The translations under genes and the position numbers were made by a program. Shown one piece after another: positions 1 through 5,302 of a stretch of 8,891 nucleotides of DNA; within the stretch, counting starts at the first letter, position 1; the number at the start of each line of letters is the position of its first letter. Location of the stretch: NCBI GenBank assembly GCA_043798435.1, contig JAZDOR010000170.1:1-8891 (forward strand). The letters are read 5' to 3'. The notes under the pieces were generated by a model that was not told the DNA's origin, made no database searches, and saw nothing but the letters and a program-made list of their open reading frames with translations. The DNA comes from JAGUXG01 sp043798435 (GTDB lineage: Bacteria; UBA9089; UBA9088; JAGUXG01).

Positions 1-33
1 CACCCGTCCTTCGGGGCGGGTGAGGATTGAAAC
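1..33 (+). repeat. CRISPR direct repeat, copy 1 (cut or flush at window edge)
   Basis: Identical over all 33 visible bases to the copy at 74-106. The stem arms are 1-9 and 14-22, with the TTCG loop at 10-13. One or more 5' bases may lie outside the window. Confidence 0.9.
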
Positions 34-73
34 ATAATTTATGGTAATGCAATCACATCCATCTATGTTATAG

Positions 74-106
74 CACCCGTCCTTCGGGGCGGGTGAGGAT
101 TGAAAC
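74..106 (+). repeat. CRISPR direct repeat, copy 2 (terminal)
   Basis: Exact copy of 1-33. It is the last repeat of the array because no further copy follows within a spacer length. It is not degenerate, although leader-distal terminal repeats often are. Confidence 0.9.
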
Positions 107-165
107 TTTGGTGATGGCTGAGGTTGAGTAATATATACCCAAAAGGAGTCAGTTTGCAAAAAAGT

Positions 166-905
166 CTAAAGTTTTTTTAAAAAAAGCCGAGTAGACAGGG
201 AGATATAGTGGGATAGACCAAGTTCTCCATAAGGTCTGATGGCGTAGTCTAAAAAGAGGTTCTGGTGGGTTATGCCAAAGCCTGCGGTTAGCTCAGAGCC
301 TTCTTTTGCAGGGCCACTTGCATAGCCAAGTCTGGCAGAGAAGATTGGAGAGAGGGCGGATTCTATGCCAAGAGCGACATAGAATGGAGAAAGGTTGGTA
401 TCAAGGCTGATGAGGGTAGGGAATTTCAGGTTCTTTTTGTAAGCACCACCAAGCCTCAAAAATAAGGGTAATGGGTCTGCCTGGTCAATAAACTTTGGTT
501 TTGTGCCAAGGTTAGTCAGGACTGCTGCTAAGTTCAGGTTGGGACGGTAATCTTGGTAGAGAAGCCCTGCATCAAGGCAGAAGGCATTAGCAGATGAGTC
601 GTCTATCTTCATAGAGATAACCTTTAATGTCTCACCAATAGATAGGCTTTTGTTTATCTTCTTTGCATAGGAGTCAGAAATAGCCAGATCAGAGGCTGAC
701 CAGTCTTTGCCTGTAGCAAAACCATTATTGTCATACTCCTTCGTCTGTCCATAACCAAGATAGACAAATTAGGCAAGGCTACATTTATGTTGGAATAGCC
801 CAGACCATCAACATCTGACATTGGCTGGGTTTATACATAAAGCAAGATAAAGCCATATTCTTTTGCCTAAGGAATGATAGAGGGGATAAATTATCTCAGG
901 GTCTA
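166..905 (-). pseudogene. Decayed PorV/PorQ (UPF0164)-like outer-membrane protein gene
   Basis: The intact 3' part (612 down to 166, 148 codons) reads as the C-terminal half of a PorV/PorQ-type beta-barrel: it has the segments LGLLY-like GLLYQDY, VLTNLGTKPKF, DPLPLFLRLGGAYKK and a final strand-like HYISLSTRLFL. Coding similarity continues upstream past the ATG at 612 (for example LGYGQTKEYDNNG and SASDLAISDSYAK in the same frame, about 768-613). Beyond about 768 it jumps frame to a segment reading MSDVDGLGYSNINVALPN (821-768). Further upstream come AKEYGFILLY in that second frame (from 866), with an in-frame stop at 831-833, and DPEIIYPLYHSL in the first frame (about 903-868). The join at 766-768 looks like a one-base loss in a T run. 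No start codon or signal peptide can be found. Such proteins normally sit in the outer membrane. The family call rests on remembered sequence character, not a search. Frameshifts from sequencing error are an alternative but would have to be several within about 150 bases. Confidence 0.72.
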
Positions 906-970
906 TACTTTATCAAGATTAAAGCAGGAACTGGAAGACAAAGGCTGGTGATTCAAAGATAGAAAAAGAA

Positions 971-1115
971 GCTATAAGTCGTAAGCTGTAAGATTAAATA
1001 GTTGATAGTTTATAGTTGATAGTTGATAGACTATAAACCATAAACTATAGACTATAAACCATAAACTATAGACTATAAACTATAGACTTTTGAGCTTATA
1101 GCTTATAGCTTATAT
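971..1115. repeat. Heptad-built inverted repeat element
   Basis: About 18 seven-base units in four blocks. Outer left: GCTATAA, GTCGTAA, GCTGTAA (971-991). Inner left: GTTGATA, GTTTATA, GTTGATA, GTTGATA (1001-1028). Inner right: GACTATA, AACCATA, AACTATA as a triplet at 1029-1049, repeated exactly at 1050-1070, then GACTATA and AACTATA (1071-1084). Outer right: GCTTATA three times (1094-1114). The outer right unit is the reverse complement of the outer left unit (rotated), and inner right is the reverse complement of inner left, so the whole folds as nested arms. No gene lies in it. It sits just upstream of the promoter at 1140. A cruciform or RNA hairpin role is possible; function is unknown. 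Confidence 0.85.
1029..1084 (+). repeat. 21-base tandem repeat, about 2.7 copies
   Basis: Units at 1029-1049 and 1050-1070 are identical. The third (1071-1084) lacks the central heptad AACCATA. This is the inner right block of the larger inverted element, and each unit is itself three heptads. Confidence 0.88.
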
Positions 1116-1139
1116 CTTCTTGTCCTTATCAGCCAGGCA

Positions 1140-1176
1140 TTGACACCAAGATGAGCCTTTTGGTATAATTGAAGGG
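1140..1176 (+). promoter_or_regulatory. Consensus sigma-70 promoter of the DHH-nucleotidyltransferase gene
   Basis: The -35 box TTGACA is at 1140-1145 and the -10 box TATAAT at 1164-1169, both full matches to consensus, with an 18-base spacer. TGG immediately before the -10 box gives an extended -10 (TGn). Counting seven bases from the last T of the -10 box places +1 at 1176, which is the G of the GTG start codon. The transcript is therefore predicted to be leaderless or nearly so. Prediction from sequence only. Confidence 0.8.
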
Positions 1177-3353
1177 TGAAGGCAGAGAAGATAACCCTGA
1201 TAACTACTCATACCAACGCAGACTTTGATGGCCTCGCCTCTTTAGTCTGTGCAGGAAAGCTATACCCCTCTGCTACAAAATGCCTTTCTGGTTCGGTCTG
1301 CTCCAATGTAAAGGCCTTTTTGGAAACCTATCCACAGGGAATTCTGAAGTCCCATAGCGTCCGATTAGAAACCATAGAAAGGCTCATCCTTGTTGATACA
1401 AGGGAAAAACATAGGATTGGAAAGTTTGGCCAGATTGCTGATAAAACACCCCTTCACATCTATGACCACCACCCCAGCCAGTTAGATGACCTGCATGGAG
1501 AAAAAGAGGAGATTAAGGAAGAGGGTGCCACCATCACTATACTATTGGAGATATTGAGGAAAAAGGAGATTCCCATTACCAAAGAGGAGGCAACCCTATT
1601 TGCCCTCGGCATCTATGAGGACACAGGCAATTTGCTCTTTCCAACTACTCGGCCTGCGGATATTGATGGCTTATCCTGGCTACTTAAACAGGGAGCAGAC
1701 CTCTCTATTGTCTCAGAGTATTTAGAACACAAGATGACAAAACCCCATCTCCTGCTCCTTTCAGACCTGCTACGGTCTTGCAAACTTCATAAAATTAGAG
1801 GGGTAGATGTAGCCTTCGCTTCTGCTTGCACTGAGGAATATATTGAAGACTTAGCCTCCATTGTCCACCAGATGATGGATATAGAGAGGTATAAAGTGCT
1901 ATTCTGCTTTATCAAAACCAGGGAGTGTATCCACATTATTGCCAGGTCAAGAGCAGAGGAGATAGGTGTCGGGTCTATTCTTTCTGACTTTGGTGGTGGA
2001 GGTCATGGACAGGCAGGCTCTGCCACAATCAAGAATACAAACCCTCAGAAAGCTAAAAAGATGGTGTTTGCAAGCCTGAAACTTGGGGAGAGAAACCTGT
2101 CTTTCCTGATAGAAAAAAGGCTTCCCAAATGGATGAAGGAGGTTATCTGCCTATCTTCAGAGCTTGCCAGAGAGACAGAGACATCTGCGTATCTTGTGGG
2201 AGGTTTTGTCAGGGACCTGATTTTGAACCGTGAAAATCTGGATCTTGATGTAGTAGTGACAGGGGATGGAATTGGGTTTGCTAAAAAGTTAGCTGACCTT
2301 CTGCCAAACTCTGCCCTTACTTGTCATCATAGATTCGGCACAGCACAGATTACCTTAGAAAACAAGGGTAAGATAGATATTACAGGAGCCAGAAAGGAGG
2401 CTTATACAAAGCCTGGAGCGCTTCCAGAGGTGAGCCCCGCAAGCCTCAAGAGCGACCTTAAGCGTCGTGACTTCACGATAAATACATTGGCTATCTCGGC
2501 AAATCAGAAAGATTTTGGAAGGCTTATTGACTTTTATGGCGGTGTCCTTGACATTCAGAATAGAACAATAAGAATACTCCATCCAAAGAGCTTTGTTGAT
2601 GATCCAACCAGAATCTTCAGGGCTGTCAGATTCTCCTCAAGATTTAGTTTTGCTATAGAGAAAGAGACAGAAAAAATAGCCCGGGATGTAGCCAGAGGAG
2701 GCTTAAAACATCTGAGCTATGAGAGACTTAGTAATGAGCTTATCCTTATTCTCTCTGATGAGTATCCAGAAAAGGCACTTAACAGGCTACGAGATTTGGG
2801 TGTTTTGGGGTTTATATGGAGTGGCTTACGACTCCAAAAAAGTCTATTCTCTAAGATTCACGAAGAACTCTTTCATTTGGCTCTATTTTTGCCCCAGATA
2901 GAGATATGGGTTCTCTGGTTTTTGGCTTTAATCTCCCAGTTGAATCAGGCAGAGACAGAGGAGGTTACGAAAAAGCTCAGATTTTGTGCCGAGATTAGAA
3001 AGAAGGTGCTTGAGGCAAAAGCAAAGGCTCCTGAAATCATTAAGTTTTTGCAAAGAAAGACTCTAAAAAACAGCACCCTGTATAAAAGACTGATAAACCT
3101 CTCTGATGAAACCTTGGTCTTTGTTCTGGCAAAGACAAAAAGCCTTTTGGTAAAAAAGAGGATCCATCTCTTCTTTGCCACCCTGAAGAAGGAACGGGTC
3201 TATCTTACTGGAGACGACCTCATAAATATAGGTTTAAAGCCTGGTCCCAAATTCAGGAAAATCCTGAATGAACTCCTTTGTGAACACTTGGATGGAAAGA
3301 TAAAAACAAAGGAGGATGAACTGAGGTTTATAGAAATAATGTATGCCCAATGA
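1176..3353 (+). CDS. DHH/DHHA1 phosphoesterase fused to CCA/poly(A)-type tRNA nucleotidyltransferase
   Basis: A 725-residue cytoplasmic fusion protein. The N-terminal DHH domain shows motif I THTNADFDG (11-19), LVDT (72-75), DHH (97-99) and YEDTG (147-151), the metal-binding pattern of NrnA-like nanoRNA/pAp phosphoesterases. DHHA1 ends with GGGGHGQAGSA (273-283). The second half is a class II nucleotidyltransferase: YLVGGFVRDLIL (339-350), the catalytic DxD D356/D358, RFGTAQI (386-392), RRDFTINTLA (430-439), DDPTR (475-479), ERLSNE (516-521), and the C-terminal RNA-binding tail LTGDDLINIGLKPGPKF (677-693). It would add CCA, or only A or CC, to tRNA 3' ends; specificity cannot be read from these motifs. 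The related DHH-CBS-CBS-transferase proteins carry two CBS domains between the halves, but here only about 35 residues separate them. The GTG start is the only option: an in-frame TGA lies at 1170-1172 and no later start precedes motif I. There is no usable Shine-Dalgarno. Stop is TGA. Confidence 0.94.
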   Translation: MKAEKITLITTHTNADFDGLASLVCAGKLYPSATKCLSGSVCSNVKAFLETYPQGILKSHSVRLETIERLILVDTREKHRIGKFGQIADKTPLHIYDHHPSQLDDLHGEKEEIKEEGATITILLEILRKKEIPITKEEATLFALGIYEDTGNLLFPTTRPADIDGLSWLLKQGADLSIVSEYLEHKMTKPHLLLLSDLLRSCKLHKIRGVDVAFASACTEEYIEDLASIVHQMMDIERYKVLFCFIKTRECIHIIARSRAEEIGVGSILSDFGGGGHGQAGSATIKNTNPQKAKKMVFASLKLGERNLSFLIEKRLPKWMKEVICLSSELARETETSAYLVGGFVRDLILNRENLDLDVVVTGDGIGFAKKLADLLPNSALTCHHRFGTAQITLENKGKIDITGARKEAYTKPGALPEVSPASLKSDLKRRDFTINTLAISANQKDFGRLIDFYGGVLDIQNRTIRILHPKSFVDDPTRIFRAVRFSSRFSFAIEKETEKIARDVARGGLKHLSYERLSNELILILSDEYPEKALNRLRDLGVLGFIWSGLRLQKSLFSKIHEELFHLALFLPQIEIWVLWFLALISQLNQAETEEVTKKLRFCAEIRKKVLEAKAKAPEIIKFLQRKTLKNSTLYKRLINLSDETLVFVLAKTKSLLVKKRIHLFFATLKKERVYLTGDDLINIGLKPGPKFRKILNELLCEHLDGKIKTKEDELRFIEIMYAQ

Positions 3354-3485
3354 AAATTGGTTGGCGAAAAATGACCCCTCAGCCATTCTTTGGTGTAATT
3401 TGGGGTGTGGAGAAAGGAAAGGGGTTTGTAAGATGACTGCCAAGTGATGCGCCAGTAAATTTATTGTATAGGAATTTCCTTTTTT

Positions 3486-3518
3486 GTTCTGGCGTAGTCA
3501 GAACTTTATATTTTTTTG
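3486..3518 (+). terminator. Probable intrinsic terminator after the DHH-nucleotidyltransferase gene
   Basis: GTTCTG (3486-3491) and CAGAAC (3499-3504) form a 6-pair stem with a 7-base loop, followed by a T-rich tract (3505-3517, TTTATA then seven T). It lies about 130 bases after the stop codon at 3353, between convergent genes. The stem is short and only half G/C, so strength is uncertain. Confidence 0.55.
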
Positions 3519-3536
3519 CTCCTTGCAAAAAAATAT
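3508..3536. terminator. Perfect 12-base-pair dyad between convergent genes
   Basis: The arm ATATTTTTTTGC (3508-3519) is exactly complementary to GCAAAAAAATAT (3525-3536) around the loop TCCTT. Its left arm is the U tract of the preceding plus-strand hairpin. It lies 26 bases beyond the stop codon of the minus-strand membrane-protein gene. On the minus strand the dyad is mostly A/T with only a two-pair G-C core next to the loop and weak T tailing, so its role as a minus-strand terminator is plausible but unproven. Confidence 0.5.
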
Positions 3537-3561
3537 TTTCAGAGCCTTTTGGTAAGATAGA

Positions 3562-5121
3562 TTATCTTGGTGGGCTTTTGGTCTTGTTTGTGTTTGATGC
3601 TTTTTCTTTTATAATGACTTCATAACCTATTCTTAGGCCGAAAAAGAAAACTGCTCCAAGGACTATGTAAAAGATTTTAAGAGCAAAAAAGACTTGTCTA
3701 TCTGCTTGATCATTAAGCATTCTTAATGGACCAAAAGAGGTAAGTGCAGGAATCTGTTCTTTAAGATGAAAAAGCGTATTGCATTGAATTTTTATAAGCT
3801 CGGGGTATGAGTGATAATCGCCAAGATAATCAGGGGAATTAAGCATAGAGATTACCAGAATCAATGCCCAAATAGAGGAAAACCCTACCAAAAGATATTT
3901 GACCGCCCTTTTTCTTCCTGAAAACAAGGATAGGAAAGAAGCAAGCCCTATAACAAAGACAGGGGTAAGACCAGTCATCCTTCTGGCGCTAAAAGATATT
4001 CCTGCATGCCAGTCTGAAGCACAGCTATTTACATAGATCTGAAGAATAAAGACAAGAAGAAAACCTATAGCCATTCTTCTATCTCTTTTATAGAGTAGAA
4101 ATAGCCCTATTGTAGAGAAGATAAGGATTGGCGTCCAGGAATATAGACCATGCCAGGATGAAAAGAGAAATTTAAGAATCTCTGGATGAGCCCATCTCAT
4201 ATAACCTTCTCCCTGAGGAATAAGGAAAAATTCTCCATAGATAACCTTCCAGACAATCAACTGAGGAGAAAAGGCAAGCAGGCTTCCCAAAAGAAAGGCT
4301 GAATAAAGGGCAATAGCCTTGCGGTTTATCTTTAGGGGAATCAAAAGCATTACTCCCAATATAATATTTTGCCATCTTACCAGAACAGCAAACCCAAAAG
4401 AGAGGCCAAAGCATAGCCACCAAAACCATTTCTCTTTCTCTTTTGATTCAATCCACATCAAAAGGAATAAAGATACAGCAAAGGCATCTATAAGATGGGA
4501 ATGGGTTGGCATCCAGTAGAAACAGAAGAAGAATGAAGAGGCAAACCAGATACCCAACATAGCTAAGAAGCAATCTCTATCTGAAAAAAGCCTTCTGGCT
4601 ATCTTGAAAGAGATTAAAAGGCTAAAGAGTCCTATCAGACAGCTTTCTAAGGAACAGGCAAGGGTATAAAAGAAAGAGCCACCTTCTGATAAAAGGGGAA
4701 GATTTAGAAGTATCTTAAGAACTATGACTATGAGATGACCGATAAGAAAAAAGGGTATCCAGATTAAGCCAGTGCCTATAGCAAAGGGATTGGAGATATA
4801 ATCGTTGCCCGTAGAGTAAAAATATATATTTTTATCTAAGGCACCAAATAGTTTTAGATCATTGGCCAGAAGGAGGTCTTGGTCCATCACCAAAGATCTG
4901 GTGTAGCTGAAGTATCCTATGCCATCAGGATAAAGGAGGCTCCCTTTCATAAGAAAAAATATACCTGGAAGGGCTATCAGCAGGATGAAATAAAATAGCC
5001 ATTTCCTGCCGAATTCTTTTTTGAAGGCAGAATATAATCTTAAACATAATCCTAAAGCAAACTCTTGAGCCATTGGCATTGGCAAAATTTCTGTCTGGCT
5101 TTTCTTTTTGTTCTTCTTCAT
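3562..5121 (-). CDS. Multi-pass membrane protein, GT-C glycosyltransferase-like
   Basis: A 519-residue inner-membrane protein with a lysine-rich cytoplasmic start (MKKNKKK) and roughly 11-13 hydrophobic segments (for example 41-58, 115-137, 183-201, 232-248, 267-290, 327-344, 350-365, 384-400, 408-426, 479-500). After the first segment comes a loop with YPDGIGYFSY (64-73) and MDQDLLLAND (79-88), resembling the acidic first outer loop of GT-C enzymes that use polyprenyl-phosphate sugars. Other recognisable pieces are WMPTHSH (203-209), WHGLYSWTPIL (323-333) and SDWHAGISFSARR (369-381), similar to segments seen in uncharacterised GT-C-like proteins. The inferred role is sugar transfer at the outer face of the membrane; donor and acceptor are unknown. 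The gene is monocistronic as far as visible, convergent with the upstream plus-strand gene and divergent from rpoB. AAGGG lies 12 bases before the ATG, a long spacing. Stop is TAA. No pathway neighbours help. Confidence 0.75.
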   Translation of the reverse strand: MKKNKKKSQTEILPMPMAQEFALGLCLRLYSAFKKEFGRKWLFYFILLIALPGIFFLMKGSLLYPDGIGYFSYTRSLVMDQDLLLANDLKLFGALDKNIYFYSTGNDYISNPFAIGTGLIWIPFFLIGHLIVIVLKILLNLPLLSEGGSFFYTLACSLESCLIGLFSLLISFKIARRLFSDRDCFLAMLGIWFASSFFFCFYWMPTHSHLIDAFAVSLFLLMWIESKEKEKWFWWLCFGLSFGFAVLVRWQNIILGVMLLIPLKINRKAIALYSAFLLGSLLAFSPQLIVWKVIYGEFFLIPQGEGYMRWAHPEILKFLFSSWHGLYSWTPILIFSTIGLFLLYKRDRRMAIGFLLVFILQIYVNSCASDWHAGISFSARRMTGLTPVFVIGLASFLSLFSGRKRAVKYLLVGFSSIWALILVISMLNSPDYLGDYHSYPELIKIQCNTLFHLKEQIPALTSFGPLRMLNDQADRQVFFALKIFYIVLGAVFFFGLRIGYEVIIKEKASNTNKTKSPPR

Positions 5122-5136
5122 AATAAAATTTTTCCC

Positions 5137-5165
5137 TTGACAAGGAATATATATCTATATAGTAG
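5137..5165 (+). promoter_or_regulatory. Possible upstream promoter toward rpoB, overlapping the divergent promoter
   Basis: A consensus TTGACA lies at 5137-5142 on the plus strand. The -10 match is weaker: TATAGT at 5158-5163 (15-base spacer) or TAGTAG at 5160-5165 (17-base spacer). It interleaves with the minus-strand promoter, the two -35 boxes being the outer ends of one dyad. Confidence 0.4.
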
Positions 5166-5176
5166 AGTAATGTCAA
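5141..5176 (-). promoter_or_regulatory. Promoter of the membrane-protein gene
   Basis: On the minus strand TTGACA (5176-5171) is followed after 17 bases by TATATA (5153-5148). Predicted +1 is near 5141, giving a leader of about 20 bases to the ATG at 5121. The A/T-rich -10 zone allows alternative registers such as TATATT (5151-5146). Confidence 0.65.
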
Positions 5177-5225
5177 GAGATATAAAAGGGGACATTTCTA
5201 TTTTGCTATCAAGGAAAAATAATTC

Positions 5226-5261
5226 TGGACAAAATATTGTAATAGAAATATACTATGTCAA
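5226..5261 (+). promoter_or_regulatory. Main predicted rpoB promoter
   Basis: TGGACA (5226-5231), a 17-base spacer and TATACT (5249-5254) match the sigma-70 consensus at five of six bases in each box. Predicted +1 is at about 5261, 42 bases before the rpoB ATG. The leader contains the small dyad AAAAGC-AAGGG-GCTTTT (5265-5281), which puts the only purine-rich Shine-Dalgarno-like run in a loop about 27 bases from the start codon. Confidence 0.65.
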
Positions 5262-5302
5262 ATTAAAAGCAAGGGGCTTTTTGCCACAAAATCTTTAATA
5301 AT

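Larger units (their letters stand above)
1..106 (+). CRISPR. Trailer end of a CRISPR array (two repeats, one spacer)
   Basis: Two identical 33-base repeats lie at 1-33 and 74-106, separated by a unique spacer at 34-73. The base at 73 (G) may belong to the repeat, giving 34 bases; this cannot be settled because the first copy is cut by the window edge. Each repeat holds a near-perfect dyad (22 bases, first copy 1-22): a 9-pair stem with one T-G wobble closed by a C(TTCG)G tetraloop, followed by the tail AGGATTGAAAC. The ATTGAAAC 3' end is typical of repeats of several type I systems, and the stem-plus-tail layout resembles type I-C repeats. With this orientation the leader lies left of the window, so 106 is the leader-distal end. 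No third repeat follows and no cas gene is present. The subtype is an inference. Confidence 0.9.

Noticed and set aside
107..165. Possible further degenerate CRISPR repeat or terminator
   Set aside because: No segment resembles the repeat stem or the ATTGAAAC tail, and no stem precedes the A/T runs.
971..1115. Heptad region as a second CRISPR array or an insertion sequence remnant
   Set aside because: The units are only seven bases with no unique spacers, and no transposase frame, terminal inverted repeat pair with target duplication or cas context is visible.
2355..2582. Minus-strand frame inside the DHH-nucleotidyltransferase gene
   Set aside because: It lies opposite conserved transferase motifs (the RRDFT region), has no promoter or ribosome site of its own and no recognisable protein sequence.
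3470..3485. Small AGGA-ATT-TCCT hairpin followed by T residues as a terminator
   Set aside because: A four-pair stem with a three-base loop is too weak; the adjacent GTTCTG/CAGAAC hairpin is a better candidate.
4172..4429. Second minus-strand frame overlapping the membrane-protein gene
   Set aside because: The 519-codon frame shows coherent membrane segments and family-like motifs across this stretch; the alternative frame does not.
5065..5298. Plus-strand 77-codon frame ending five bases before rpoB, a possible leader peptide
   Set aside because: Its first part is antisense to the start of the membrane-protein gene, it runs through both predicted promoters, and its protein sequence has no family character; a transcript from 5261 would not include its start.
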